64,000 nt of DNA from Chloroflexota bacterium. Its GTDB lineage: Bacteria > Chloroflexota > UBA11872. A model generated the notes under the pieces. The model had not been told where the DNA came from. It worked only from the letters and a program-made list of their open reading frames with translations, and searched no databases. A program made the position numbers and the translations under genes. Below are positions 54,178 to 63,514 of the stretch, piece after piece (positions within the stretch are counted from its first letter, which is position 1; every line of letters begins with the position of its first letter). The stretch is from positions 116,829 through 180,828 of the forward strand of contig JAJDZU010000014.1 in assembly GCA_022824495.1 (NCBI GenBank), given 5' to 3'.

Positions 54178-54511
54178 AACGGCTGACGCTCCCCTGACAC
54201 CCGGCGTGGCCATCCGCCGGCGCCCCCAATTCTAGTGCCCTCATCACTTGTCATTCCGAACGCAGCGCAGCGGAGTGAGGAATCCCGCCTTCTCTTCCGC
54301 CCACCCCCGCCCTATCTTTCGTAGGGGCGGGTCTCTGACCCGCCCGTCGTCCACGCACCCCAGCCACCTCGTTCTACTTAGCAGATTAGGCCCTCGATCC
54401 ATCTCCTCCCCGTCCTTTTTCTCTCAACGCTCACTTCTTTCAACTCACTCCTTCCTCTCCCCTTCCCCACCCCGCCTTACTCCAAGTACCATTCAAGTAA
54501 GGAGATCCCGC
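54178..54511. other. 334-nt gap with repeat sequences
   Basis: No gene is seen. It contains a copy of a common interspersed element (TCATTCCGAACGCAGCG...GTGAGGAATCC, about 54251-54286), the palindrome at 54321 and a pyrimidine-rich run up to the vapB ribosome binding site AAGGAG. Confidence 0.6.
54321..54345 (+). repeat. Palindromic repeat, second family, copy 1
   Basis: GTAG followed by GGGCGGGTC-TCT-GACCCGCCC, a perfect 9-bp stem with a TCT loop. It has the same architecture as the element at 55171 but different stem bases. Confidence 0.6.
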
Positions 54512-54757
54512 ATGATCGTCAAAATCACCTCCAAGCGTCAGGTCACCTTCCCCAAGCACGTGCTGGACCAACTGGGCGTCGGTCCCGGCGACCGGCTGGA
54601 GCTGCTGGAAGGTCCCGACGGCTACACCCTGCGCCCCAGGCGCATCGACTATTCCAAGCTCGGAACCCTCGCCGACAAGATCAAACCCGGCACCCCCCCG
54701 TTCGACATCCGCAAATTCCGGGACGAGGTGTATGACCCGTACAAATATCGGGATTGA
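54512..54757 (+). CDS. vapB: AbrB/SpoVT-type antitoxin (VapB-like)
   Basis: An 81-residue antitoxin with a swapped-hairpin AbrB fold: 'VKITSKRQVTFPKHVLDQLG' and 'VGPGDRLELLEGPDGYTLRP'. The C-terminal part ('DIRKFRDEVYDPYKYRD') would bind the toxin. The start has a strong AAGGAG site. It overlaps the PIN-toxin gene by 26 nt, so the pair is coupled. Confidence 0.92.
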   Translation: MIVKITSKRQVTFPKHVLDQLGVGPGDRLELLEGPDGYTLRPRRIDYSKLGTLADKIKPGTPPFDIRKFRDEVYDPYKYRD

Positions 54758-55136
54758 CACCTCGGTTCTCGTGCGGCTGGTCACCGGCCAGCCCCCGCAC
54801 CTGCACACCCTCTGCGTCGAACGGCTCAGCGACCTCTGTGCCGCGGACGTCGAAATCGTGGCTTCCAACCAGGTAATCGGCGAGGCGTACGTCACGCTCC
54901 AGCATCACTACGGCGTCTCAAAGGCCGAAGCCCGCGCCGGCCTCCACACCACCCTCACCAGCGGCCTTGTCGCCCCGCTGAACGGCCAAGCCGTACTCGA
55001 AACCCTCACCGCGCCCCGCGGCCCCGGCCTCCTCGACCGCCTCATCGCCAACGACTACGCCCGCGCCGGCATTGACACCCTCACCCTCGACCGCCAAATG
55101 GCCACCCTCCCCCACGTCAGCCTCGTCTCAGACTAA
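54732..55136 (+). CDS. vapC: PIN-domain toxin (VapC-like ribonuclease)
   Basis: A 134-residue PIN-domain endoribonuclease. Acidic residues for Mg binding are seen at Asp9 in 'IGIDTSVLVRL', Glu51 in 'VIGEAYVTL', Asp102 and Asp120 in 'DTLTLDRQM'. All four expected acids are present, so it is probably active and inhibited by the upstream AbrB-type antitoxin. Start ATG lies inside the antitoxin gene. A perfect hairpin lies 35 nt after the stop. Confidence 0.92.
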   Translation: MTRTNIGIDTSVLVRLVTGQPPHLHTLCVERLSDLCAADVEIVASNQVIGEAYVTLQHHYGVSKAEARAGLHTTLTSGLVAPLNGQAVLETLTAPRGPGLLDRLIANDYARAGIDTLTLDRQMATLPHVSLVSD

Positions 55137-55170
55137 GCACCCCGCCCCCATTCGTGCTGAGCCCTCTCGT

Positions 55171-55199
55171 GTAGCGGCCGGTTTCTAACCGGCCGCTAC
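55171..55199 (+). repeat. Palindromic repeat, second family, copy 2
   Basis: GTAGCGGCCGGTT-TCT-AACCGGCCGCTAC, a perfect 13-bp stem with a TCT loop, 35 nt after vapC. Compared with the element at 54321 several base pairs differ on both arms at once, so pairing has been kept. It may also act as a terminator, but no T-run follows. The flanks carry two copies of CCATTCGTG(C/G)TGAGC. Confidence 0.6.
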
Positions 55200-55383
55200 C
55201 GGGCGCCCAACCCCAACCATTCGTGGTGAGCCGGGCCGGAGTCCATCGGAGGACCGTGTCGAACCACACCCCCAGCACCCAGCGCACCCACGGAAACGCC
55301 ATCCCCGCACAAGCCGGGACCAAGCCACCACCACCTCCCAACCTCCCCCTCTCACTCGTCTCAGCTCACTCCTTCCTCATGCC

Positions 55384-58300
55384 TCACCCCGCGCTGGTCA
55401 CCGTCACGGTCACCGTCGTCGTAGCCGACGGGCCGCCTTCCAGCACGCTGGCGCGGATCGTCAGCGTGTAGCTGGGCGTCGTGGCCGCGTTCAGCCGCCC
55501 GCCCAGCACCACCGCGCCGGTCAGCGCATGCACGGCAAACGTCAGGCTGTCGTTCCCGGCCCGGATGTCGTACACCACCGTGCCGCCTTCCGGATCGGTG
55601 GCCGACGCCGTGCCGATGGTGGCGCTGATCGCCGCGTCCTCGGCCACGCGGAACGCGTAGCTCGTGGCCCCGAACACCGGCGCCTCGTTGACGTTGGTTA
55701 CCGTGACGGTCACCGGGACCGCGGCCTTGGCGGCCCCGCCGCCGCTGGCAGCCTGGACGGTCAGGCCGTAGCTGGTGGTGGTCTCGTAATCCAGCGCCGC
55801 CGCCACCGTCAGCGCGCCGCTACTGGCGTCGATCGCGACGTGGCCCGCGTCGTTGCCGGCCGTAATCGCGTAGCTCACCGCCCCGCCCTCCGGGTCGGTG
55901 GCGCTGACGGTGCCCAGGGCCGCCCCCACCGCCGCGTCCTCGGCCACCGACCACGCATAGCTGGATTCCGCGAACCCCGGCGGATAGGCCACGTCCGTCA
56001 CCGTGATCGCCACGTCCGCCGTCGCCGCGTGGCCCTGGGCGTCGCTGGCCGTCACGGTCAGGCTGTAGTCGTCCGCGGTCTCGTAGTCCAGCGCCGCGGC
56101 CACCGTCAGCGCGCCGGTGCCGGCGTCAATGGCGAAGGTCTCGGCCTCGTTGCCGGCCGTGATGGCGTACGTCACCGCGCCGTCCTCGGGGTCGCTGGCG
56201 CCGACCGTGCCCACGGCCGCCCCCGTGGCCGCGTCTTCCGCCACCGTGAAGGCATAGTCGGCGGCCCCGAACGCCGGCGCCTCGTCCACGTCCGTCACGG
56301 TGACCGTCACCGCCGCCGTCGAGGACCCGCCCGCGGGATCGCTGGCCTTCACGGTCAGGCCGTAGCTGGCGGTCGTCTCATGATCCAGCGCGCCCGCCAC
56401 CGTCAGCGCTCCGCTGCTCGCGTCCAGCGCGAAGGCCCCCATGTCGTTGCCGGCCGTCAGCGCGTAGGTCACCGGCCCCGCGCCGGTGGTGGTGGCCGTC
56501 ACGGTGCCCGTCGCCGTGCCCGTGGCGCTGTCCTCGGCCACGCTGAAGGCATAGGTCGCCGCGCCGAACGCCGGCGGCGGACAGGCTCTGGTGGCGGTGC
56601 TCAGGGTCGTCGAGGGCGCGCTCCAGGCCGCCGGCGCGTTGCCGACGGCGCCGAAGGCCCGCACCTGCACCTCGGTGGCCGTCCCGCAGGTCAGGTCGGC
56701 CAGCGTGTAGGTGGTGGTCCGCACGTCCCTGGCCGCCGTGGTCCAGGCCTCGGCCCCGCTGGGGCGGTAGTCCACCCGGTAGCGGCGCGCGTCGGTGACC
56801 GCGTCCCAGGCCAGCGCCAGGCTGGTGGCGGCCGGCGTGGCCGCCAGGCCGGTCGGCGCGGCCGGCGCGTCGGCCACGTCCGTGACCGTGATCGTGACCG
56901 TCGCCGTGGCCGCGTGGCGCTGCGGGTCCTGGGCCCGCACGGTCAGGGTGTAGCTGGAAGTGGTTTCATAGTCCAGGCGGCCGCCCAGCACGAGCCGGCC
57001 CGCCAGCGAGTCGACCACGAACACGCCGCCCGGGTTGCCCGCGGTGATGTCGTAGATCACCTCGCCGCCTTCCGGGTCGGTGGCGTTCACCGTGCCCAGC
57101 ACGGTGGCCGTCGCCACGTCCTCCGCCGCGCTGAACGCATAGCTCGCCGCCCCAAACGCCGGCGCCTCGTCCACGTTGGTCACCGTAATCGTGACCGGGA
57201 CGGTCGCGGTCGCCGCGCCGTCCCCGCCCGCGGCCGCCGTCACGGTCAGGGCGTAGCTGGGGGTGGTCTCGTAATCCAGCGTTCCCACCACCTTCAACTC
57301 GCCGGTCGTGGCATCGATCGTCCAGGCGTCGCCCGTATTGCCGGCCGTCAGCGTGTGCGTCACCGGCGCCCCGCCGGCGACGGTTGCCCGCACCGTGCCG
57401 ACCTGCGTGGCCGCCGCCGAGTCTTCGGCCACGCTGAAGGCGTAGCTCGTCGCCCCGAACGCCGGCGGCGGACACGCGCCGGTCGTCACCGCCAGCGGCG
57501 CCGAGGGCGCGCTCCAGTTGGCCGCGTAGGTCGTGCCGCTGCCGCGCGCCCGCACCCGGACCTGGTAGGCGGTGGCGCAGGTCAGCTCGTCCACCGTGTG
57601 GGCGGCGGCCGTGATCGTGTCGCTGTCGACGGTCCAGCCGGCCAGCGCGCCCTCGCGGACTTCCACCCGGTACGCCCCCGCGTCGGCCACCGCGTCCCAT
57701 GTCAGCGCCACACTGGTGGCTGTGGGCGTCCCCGCCTGCAGGTTCGTGGGCGCCGGCGGCGCGCAGAAGGGCAGGCGCAGCGACGCCAGGTCGTTGGTCG
57801 CCACGGCCCGCAGGTTGAGGGGCACACAGCCCGTCAGGCTGTTGCCCGAGAGGCGCAGCTCGGTCAGCTGGTCCAGCCAGCCGAGTTCGGCGGGAATGTC
57901 ACCGGTCAGCGCATTGGAACTCAGATTCAGCGTCGTCAGGGCGAACAGCTGGCCGATTTCCGCCGGGACCGTGCCGTTGAGGGACTGGCTCGCCAGGCTG
58001 AGGCCCGTCACCCGGGATGGCGTGCCGCTGGTGGTCACGCCGGTCCAGCCGCTGAGCGCGGTCCCCGTGCTCCAGTTCAGCGCGGTCGTTCCCCGCAGGG
58101 CGTGCCCCACCGCCAGCAGCGTCTCGCAGTCCTTGACCAGTTCGCGGTGGTCGGCGGGGCTGGGAATCACCGTGCCGTTGGTGCAGGTGGGCGCCGCCGG
58201 CGCCTGGGCGGGCGTGAAGGTCGTCGTCTGCCCGTCGCCGGGAGTGATATCCCCGTAGGCCCCCAGGTCCCGGTACTCCTGCTGCAAGCCGCCCAAGGTG

Positions 58301-59439
58301 GTGGCCCGGTTAGCCGACTGGCCGTCGGCCGCCGCCGCCGTCGTGATCCGGCTGGTCAGGTTGGCCAGCGTCTGGGTGTGCTCCGGGTCGCCCGCCGGCG
58401 TGTCGTCGCGCACCGCCTGCACCACCCCGGCGTCGTCCGTTGTCACCGCCCACGACGCCACGGCCTGCCAGGCTTCGAAGCCGATGGCGTTATGCGCCCC
58501 CATGGGGGCGAGGAAGACGACAGCCTCCTTCCCGCCGATCTCGGCCGCCAGCGCCGCCTCCGCCGCCACCACCTGCGCCTGCAACCCCGCCTCATAGGCG
58601 CCCCGCGTCTGCAGCGGGTCGCTCCCGTACGTCCCGCTCTCATGCTCCCGTACGTACAACTCGTACGCCGCCGCCTCGCCCCGTCGGTCGTAGGCCACCG
58701 TCACCGTCGTGGGCGTGGTGCCGCTGCCCAACAGGAACCCGGTCACCGCGTAGTCCGCGAAACAGGTCAGGAACAGGTAGTCCATCGACTCCCCGCCCCG
58801 CGCGATCGCCAGGAAGTTGGCCTTGGCCGTCTCGCGGTAGGCGGGGTCGAGCGTGTCGAGCGTCACCGTGAATAGCAACTCAAGGGTAGCCAGGTCCGGG
58901 ATCGCGTCGGTCGCGCCCAATTGGAACCAAAACCGGATGGCGTCTTCCCGCTGCATCGCCGGGCGTGCGATCCCGCGCCACGCGCAGCGCACCGAACTGG
59001 CCGCCGGCGTGCCCCGGATCGCCAGGTGTACCGGCGACGCACCCGCCCGGTGCAAGCCTTCGGCCAACAACTCCTCGACCGTCGCTGGTTCCTCCTGTGA
59101 TAGTGCAACGGCCCTCGACGGGCTGCCACTTGGCGCTGTGGCGCCAGCGAACCAGGATGATTCGGCTTCTGCGACGTCAGCTGCAGGACCGCGCGTGGGT
59201 GACGCGGCGCCAGAGGCTTCCACCGAACTCGCGAGTCCCGATGCCGACGAGGCCCGGGACGCCACCGCCGCCGCTGACTGCGCGTGCCCGGCGTCAGTCG
59301 ATCCCTGCTTGGGCGCGTCGGGATCGCCGCATCCGTCGCCTAAGATGACGGTAAGCATCACCGCCAATCCGAGCACCGTTCGACCCGTCAGCCTGAAGGT
59401 GTCCAATGCGTGCCGATACGCGTACCTGATTTGCCTCAT
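55384..59439 (-). CDS. Exported LRR/FN3/cadherin-repeat protein
   Basis: A 1351-residue surface protein. N-terminal TM/signal segment 'TVLGLAVMLTVILGDGCGD' with a lipobox-like Cys, then an Ala-rich linker and a ~300-residue alpha-helical domain I do not recognise. A leucine-rich repeat block (about residues 460-545, e.g. 'LTTLNLSSNALTGDIPAELG') is followed by FN3-1 (about 558-655), cadherin-like repeats 1-2 (658-855), FN3-2 (860-955) and cadherin-like repeats 3-6 (956-1351). The cadherin repeats share 'YAFSVAEDSA', 'DPEGG', 'LDYETT' and 'VTVTVTN/DVDEAP'. Likely adhesion or Ca-dependent interaction at the cell surface. It is the last gene of an operon with the propeller lipoprotein (19-nt gap). 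Confidence 0.88.
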   Translation of the reverse strand: MRQIRYAYRHALDTFRLTGRTVLGLAVMLTVILGDGCGDPDAPKQGSTDAGHAQSAAAVASRASSASGLASSVEASGAASPTRGPAADVAEAESSWFAGATAPSGSPSRAVALSQEEPATVEELLAEGLHRAGASPVHLAIRGTPAASSVRCAWRGIARPAMQREDAIRFWFQLGATDAIPDLATLELLFTVTLDTLDPAYRETAKANFLAIARGGESMDYLFLTCFADYAVTGFLLGSGTTPTTVTVAYDRRGEAAAYELYVREHESGTYGSDPLQTRGAYEAGLQAQVVAAEAALAAEIGGKEAVVFLAPMGAHNAIGFEAWQAVASWAVTTDDAGVVQAVRDDTPAGDPEHTQTLANLTSRITTAAAADGQSANRATTLGGLQQEYRDLGAYGDITPGDGQTTTFTPAQAPAAPTCTNGTVIPSPADHRELVKDCETLLAVGHALRGTTALNWSTGTALSGWTGVTTSGTPSRVTGLSLASQSLNGTVPAEIGQLFALTTLNLSSNALTGDIPAELGWLDQLTELRLSGNSLTGCVPLNLRAVATNDLASLRLPFCAPPAPTNLQAGTPTATSVALTWDAVADAGAYRVEVREGALAGWTVDSDTITAAAHTVDELTCATAYQVRVRARGSGTTYAANWSAPSAPLAVTTGACPPPAFGATSYAFSVAEDSAAATQVGTVRATVAGGAPVTHTLTAGNTGDAWTIDATTGELKVVGTLDYETTPSYALTVTAAAGGDGAATATVPVTITVTNVDEAPAFGAASYAFSAAEDVATATVLGTVNATDPEGGEVIYDITAGNPGGVFVVDSLAGRLVLGGRLDYETTSSYTLTVRAQDPQRHAATATVTITVTDVADAPAAPTGLAATPAATSLALAWDAVTDARRYRVDYRPSGAEAWTTAARDVRTTTYTLADLTCGTATEVQVRAFGAVGNAPAAWSAPSTTLSTATRACPPPAFGAATYAFSVAEDSATGTATGTVTATTTGAGPVTYALTAGNDMGAFALDASSGALTVAGALDHETTASYGLTVKASDPAGGSSTAAVTVTVTDVDEAPAFGAADYAFTVAEDAATGAAVGTVGASDPEDGAVTYAITAGNEAETFAIDAGTGALTVAAALDYETADDYSLTVTASDAQGHAATADVAITVTDVAYPPGFAESSYAWSVAEDAAVGAALGTVSATDPEGGAVSYAITAGNDAGHVAIDASSGALTVAAALDYETTTSYGLTVQAASGGGAAKAAVPVTVTVTNVNEAPVFGATSYAFRVAEDAAISATIGTASATDPEGGTVVYDIRAGNDSLTFAVHALTGAVVLGGRLNAATTPSYTLTIRASVLEGGPSATTTVTVTVTSAG

Positions 59440-59458
59440 GTCACTCGCGACCTATGCG

Positions 59459-61048
59459 TCACTTGGTCCGCACAGCGTTCCCGGCCTGGATGCCGCCCGT
59501 GGCGTCTTTCGTGACGAGAACTCGCTGTTCAAAGTTCTCGAGTGAGATCACATGTAACTGCCCAGCTCCGGAGTAATAGGCCGCAATCTGTTTGCTATCC
59601 GGCGACCAGGCCACATGGCCGCGCCCCGCCGGTGTAAGACCGCCACTGACACTAAGCAAATGGTGTGCATTTCGACCGTCCGCATCAACGACCCAGATGC
59701 CCGCCGCAACAAACGCGATCTTCGAGCCGTCCGGCGACCACGCCGCCTCGGACACCGGTGCCCCAACGCCAATTGACGACAACGTGACAATCGATTCGCG
59801 CGCTTGCCCGTCGGCTCGCACGGCGATCAGCGCGTACTCCGCCCCCTCGCCGGAGGCTGTCAGGATCCACTCGCCATCCGGCGACCAGTTCGGCGGGATA
59901 CTCGATGGGCCAATCTCGGTCACCATGGACTGCGGCACCATAGATTCGTCAGGCCCCACCGTTGGCGCCTGGTCAGCGGGCGGCGAGGACGTCGCAGTGC
60001 CTGATTGGGAAGGCACGACCCGAAGGGATGCGTTGGTATTCACCGTCATGACGTAGGACTCCGGCGCACCAGCCAAATAGGCAAGGTGCTCGCCGTCCGG
60101 CGACCAAGCCAGTGGACCCGACTTAACGTAGCCGTACGATAAGTCGCCGTCCTGAAGGCCCCGGCCACTTGGCGTCGTCATGTATATCTGCAGTTCGTAA
60201 TACTCAATGGGGTTTCGATCGGCCGGCGCTGACATAAAGGCAATTCGCGAACCGTCGGGCGACCAGGCCGGGAAGTGGTCGAAGCGCGTGTCATTCGTCA
60301 GGCGCCGCGGCTCCCCACCATCGATGTCGACCACCGCCAGCTCATAATTCAGGTGGGAACGCTCGCGCCAGGCGGGGGTCCCTTCCTCATAAATACTGCC
60401 ATCAAGGGCAGGAATTGGGTCGTCGCTTCGATGGTTGCACGACGTATACACCACCTGCTGTCCGTCCGGCGAAATATCAGCATGAAAACCGTCTCGAAAC
60501 CCAAACGTCCGGCGCGGCCCTGGATTTGGATTTGCATCCACAAGTCGCCGGAGCTCCCGTCCCGTCTGATCCACAACCCAGAGCTGGTGCTCAAAACCGA
60601 AGATCAGCCGGGATCCGTCCGGTGTCCACTCCACAATGCTGTGGGAATAGTTAGCGAACACTCCCAGGAATGGCCCGCACGGAAAGTCTGGTTCACGGAT
60701 GGGTGCGTTCCTGAAGCCTGCTCCCGCACCTGATTCGATTCTCGTGTCAGGTGTCGTGGTGACCACAGGAGTTGCGGCAATAGGAGTTGGTGCGATACCC
60801 GCAACGCTCCACCCGCCTGAGACCGCCGAGGCATTGTCACCGTCGCTCTTCGCCTCATTGGGCGTTTCGTCTTGACCGACAGCGCTGTCGGCAGTCTCAG
60901 TCCGCTCAATGGCGGCCAACGGAGTCTCTTCGTCGGTGCCGCAGCCTGGTGCAAGCGTTGCCAGTCCCAACGCCACGAATAACGCGGCGCCAGCAGACCG
61001 ATTGCTCGCGCAACGCGTCACCAATCGGTCTGGCGAAAAGCTAGGCAC
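59459..61048 (-). CDS. PD40/TolB-like beta-propeller lipoprotein
   Basis: A 529-residue exported protein starting at GTG. The signal 'GAALFVALGLATLAPGCGTD' ends with a lipobox-like Cys. Seven PD40/WD-like motifs are visible, each of the form 'WSPDG...I.F': around 'EWTPDGSRLIFGFE', 'DISPDGQQVVYTSC', 'AWSPDGSRIAFMSA', 'AWSPDGEHLAYLAG', 'NWSPDGEWILTASG', 'AWSPDGSKIAFVAA' and 'AWSPDSKQIAAYYS', enough for one propeller. These domains bind proteins or glycans. Its start overlaps the metalloprotease stop by eight nt (GTGCCTAG), so translation is coupled. Not TolB itself: no Tol genes and no D1 domain are seen. Confidence 0.9.
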   Translation of the reverse strand: MPSFSPDRLVTRCASNRSAGAALFVALGLATLAPGCGTDEETPLAAIERTETADSAVGQDETPNEAKSDGDNASAVSGGWSVAGIAPTPIAATPVVTTTPDTRIESGAGAGFRNAPIREPDFPCGPFLGVFANYSHSIVEWTPDGSRLIFGFEHQLWVVDQTGRELRRLVDANPNPGPRRTFGFRDGFHADISPDGQQVVYTSCNHRSDDPIPALDGSIYEEGTPAWRERSHLNYELAVVDIDGGEPRRLTNDTRFDHFPAWSPDGSRIAFMSAPADRNPIEYYELQIYMTTPSGRGLQDGDLSYGYVKSGPLAWSPDGEHLAYLAGAPESYVMTVNTNASLRVVPSQSGTATSSPPADQAPTVGPDESMVPQSMVTEIGPSSIPPNWSPDGEWILTASGEGAEYALIAVRADGQARESIVTLSSIGVGAPVSEAAWSPDGSKIAFVAAGIWVVDADGRNAHHLLSVSGGLTPAGRGHVAWSPDSKQIAAYYSGAGQLHVISLENFEQRVLVTKDATGGIQAGNAVRTK

Positions 61049-62423
61049 TATGCGTCCCTCGAGACTGGTAGAGGGCCATCAACGCCAACACATCAAATGG
61101 ATGCGGCGAACACCGTGGTACGCCCGGTGTGTAGCTCATGATCGGTCCTAGATTGTTCGGGTGTTCTAGTCCGAGTGCGTGCCCGGCCTCATGTACCAGC
61201 GTGGCATAGGGCTTATGGTATTGCTCCTCACGGTTGTCAGGATCGGTATTTGGACAGGTGTTCAACCGTATCTGCTCCACACCCGACAAATCCAGGAAAG
61301 AGTGAGCATCAGCCCAAACGCCCGACCGGTTAAGATAGATGTCGGCAGTTCGCACCAGCCTGCCTAAAGGCCGCTTCGGATCGACATGCTCTTCCGCGAG
61401 TGCGCAAGCCGTACTGCATAGTGGAATACCTACATGTGCGCTAACTTCTCTGAATATTCGATTCGCCAGTGTCTTGGTTGGACCGGTCACGTTATCTATC
61501 ATCAGTATTTCATTCAGTGCCAAGTCCTTCGCTAGGGCATCGCCAAGACGTCTGCCCTTAATTCCCTGCTCCCGCAACCTCTTCAAGAGGTTCGCAATGT
61601 GAGTGTCGATTTCACTATCGGTCGATCCCTCGCCCTTGCGACGATTGTACTCCTCGGCTATCGCATTCAGAAACACCACGGTGTCGGAGCACGCCAAGCT
61701 GTCTCCATTTGCGTCAATCTCATGGATCATTTGCACTAGGCCATTGGTCGCATATTGCCATTGCCGCAACGCGTGATTGATGTACGACACCCATTGTGCA
61801 GGATCGCCGGCCTTGTAGGTTATTGGGGAGTTTACTCCTGGCACCGTATATTCGGGGAAAGTAAACGTATCGGTACAGATCCGATACCGGTATACGATTG
61901 CCTCGCTTGAAGTCGACCTGGGGATTGGCGGAAGATAGAAGGGGTGCGTGGCGACCACATGCTGGCGATAGTAGGCGGACTCATGGTGCGGCCAGGCATA
62001 GATGTCACGGGCTGCGTATACGCTGGCTGTGCCACCGGGTCCCGTATTGTTAAGACGTATCTGTACGCCATAGATGGTGCCCAGGATCAAACCGGTCTTG
62101 GGGTTGGCGGTTGTAGTATCAATTGTTACGTAGGCATTGGGTTGCCAACTTGGGTCGGAATGATGAATCACGCTACTTGCACTGGATCCGGAAATATGCC
62201 TCAGTTCCCGGTATCGGAACGAGTATTGGCCGAAACTGTAGTTGGAGCCAAGGACCTGATCCGCACGCTGCCACTTAACCTCGGCTTGGCCTTGTCCATC
62301 TACGGCGTAGCCGCGACTGTCGCCGTTGGCATATGCCCGGCTAAAGTCGATCACGATGACTTCGTCGCTGAAGTCTGACTCCTTGGCGCCGTTGATCGCT
62401 TTTACTTGAAATCCAAAGGCCAC
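61041..62423 (-). CDS. Matrixin-type metalloprotease, C-terminal part of a frameshifted FN3 protease
   Basis: A 460-residue segment with the zinc motif 'LVHEAGHALGLEH' (HExxHxxGxxH) and Met-turn 'IMSYTPG', typical of metzincin/matrixin endopeptidases. The start shown (GTG, 'AFGFQVKAINGAKESDFSDE') is in the middle of an FN3 domain, whose first half lies in the preceding frame ending at 62432. Inserting one base in the GGG run near 62461 joins the frames as ...CRIEG-LANSTRGLGTNVAFGFQVKA. So the true product is probably a longer FN3-repeat protease, exported like its operon partners. Overlaps the propeller gene by eight nt. Confidence 0.8.
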   Translation of the reverse strand: MAFGFQVKAINGAKESDFSDEVIVIDFSRAYANGDSRGYAVDGQGQAEVKWQRADQVLGSNYSFGQYSFRYRELRHISGSSASSVIHHSDPSWQPNAYVTIDTTTANPKTGLILGTIYGVQIRLNNTGPGGTASVYAARDIYAWPHHESAYYRQHVVATHPFYLPPIPRSTSSEAIVYRYRICTDTFTFPEYTVPGVNSPITYKAGDPAQWVSYINHALRQWQYATNGLVQMIHEIDANGDSLACSDTVVFLNAIAEEYNRRKGEGSTDSEIDTHIANLLKRLREQGIKGRRLGDALAKDLALNEILMIDNVTGPTKTLANRIFREVSAHVGIPLCSTACALAEEHVDPKRPLGRLVRTADIYLNRSGVWADAHSFLDLSGVEQIRLNTCPNTDPDNREEQYHKPYATLVHEAGHALGLEHPNNLGPIMSYTPGVPRCSPHPFDVLALMALYQSRGTHSA

Positions 62424-62431
62424 GTTGGTGC

Positions 62432-63514
62432 CTAGGCCTCTCGTGGAATTCGCGAGCCCTCGATTCGACAGTATTTGAACAATATGTCGAGATTAATGTC
62501 ATAGCAGGTTGCGTTGGTTACTTCACCGCTATTTGGTGAACTTCCGCTCAAGTCCGGTGCGCCCCAGGGTCCCCACGTACCTCGCTCCAGCCGCCTGATC
62601 TCAACTTTGTACTTAGCCGCCCCTGACACGGGCGCCCAGGCCAACTGGGCGTGGCGTGTCGTGAGGCTTGGCGTGAGGTCCAGGTTTGCCGGCGCGTCCA
62701 GGGAGGACGGAACGGGCGGTGGGGATTCTGGCAGGGATTCACACGAAAGTGGCGGCGGTGCCGTTCCCGGGGGCGACGTGCCAGGCGGTTCGCCGAGCGC
62801 CGCGACCGGCGTGCCTGTCACAATCTCCGACCAGTCGCCGTCGCCTTTCGCGTTCACCGCCCGCACCTGCACTTGGTAGCTGGTGCCGTTGGTGAGGCCG
62901 CTGATGGTCGTCGAGGTCCGGCCCCGCACCTCCGTCGACGTCCAGGCGCCGGACGTGCCCGCGCGATGTTGCACGTCGTAGTGCGTGATCGCCGAGCCGC
63001 CGTCGCCCGGTGCGTCCCAGTCCACGTGCAGCGCGGCGTCTCGTGCATCGATGGCGGGCCGCCCCACGCGGCTGGGCTTCGTCGGGTCCGGGGTCGGCGG
63101 CGGCGTGGGCGTCGGGTCGGTGCGGCCGTCCTTGTTGGTCCAGCCGCTGCAGCGGTTGGGCCCGTTGCAGGCCTGGATGCTGAACCGATACGCCGTGTCC
63201 GCGGCCAGCCCGCTGAACGTGCGGCTCGTGGTCTGCGCGTTGACCACCGCCTGTGCGCTGGACGGCTCGCGGTCCGTGCCCGGCCGCCAGTGCCGCAGCC
63301 CATAGCCCGTCAGGCCCACCCCGCCGGTATCGCCGGGCGCGCGCCACTGCACCGTGATCGCCGTGGCGGCCTCGTCGAAAGTCCGCCAGGTCGGCTCCTT
63401 GGGTCGGCCGATGGGCAGCGTCACCGAGGCCTGCGGCGACCAGCTCGAGCAGCGGGTGTGCTGGGCCCCGTTGCAGGCCTGGACCCGAAACCAGTAGATC
63501 CGGTTGGGCGTCAA
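62432..63514 (-). CDS. FN3-repeat segment of the same frameshifted exported protease
   Basis: A 360-residue frame containing the end of one FN3 domain, two complete ones ('GVGLTGYGLRHWRPG...CNGPNRCSGWTNKDGR' region and 'YDVQHRAGTSGAWTSTEVRG ... YQVQVRAVNAKGDGDWSEIV') and the first part of a fourth. It starts in mid-domain (LTPNRIYWFRVQACNGAQHT) and its last residues (SRIPREA) leave the FN3 pattern. The joined frame upstream ends with 'SSRSLPLTTS' where 'SSRSL-FDHELTPNRIYWF' would be expected. Best read as a middle fragment broken by two single-base deletions. A Pro-rich linker (GEPPGTSPPGTAPPP) precedes the last FN3. Confidence 0.75.
   Translation of the reverse strand: MTPNRIYWFRVQACNGAQHTRCSSWSPQASVTLPIGRPKEPTWRTFDEAATAITVQWRAPGDTGGVGLTGYGLRHWRPGTDREPSSAQAVVNAQTTSRTFSGLAADTAYRFSIQACNGPNRCSGWTNKDGRTDPTPTPPPTPDPTKPSRVGRPAIDARDAALHVDWDAPGDGGSAITHYDVQHRAGTSGAWTSTEVRGRTSTTISGLTNGTSYQVQVRAVNAKGDGDWSEIVTGTPVAALGEPPGTSPPGTAPPPLSCESLPESPPPVPSSLDAPANLDLTPSLTTRHAQLAWAPVSGAAKYKVEIRRLERGTWGPWGAPDLSGSSPNSGEVTNATCYDINLDILFKYCRIEGSRIPREA

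Noticed and set aside
55400..57480. Regular ~300-nt periodicity that could suggest a CRISPR or tandem DNA repeat
   Set aside because: The period comes from cadherin and FN3 protein domains; units are diverged and there are no short identical repeats with spacers. No CRISPR array or cas gene was found in the window.
55528..58875. 1115-codon open frame on the plus strand opposite the cadherin protein
   Set aside because: GC-rich repeats on the minus strand keep the antisense frame open. No domain, start site or codon signature of its own.
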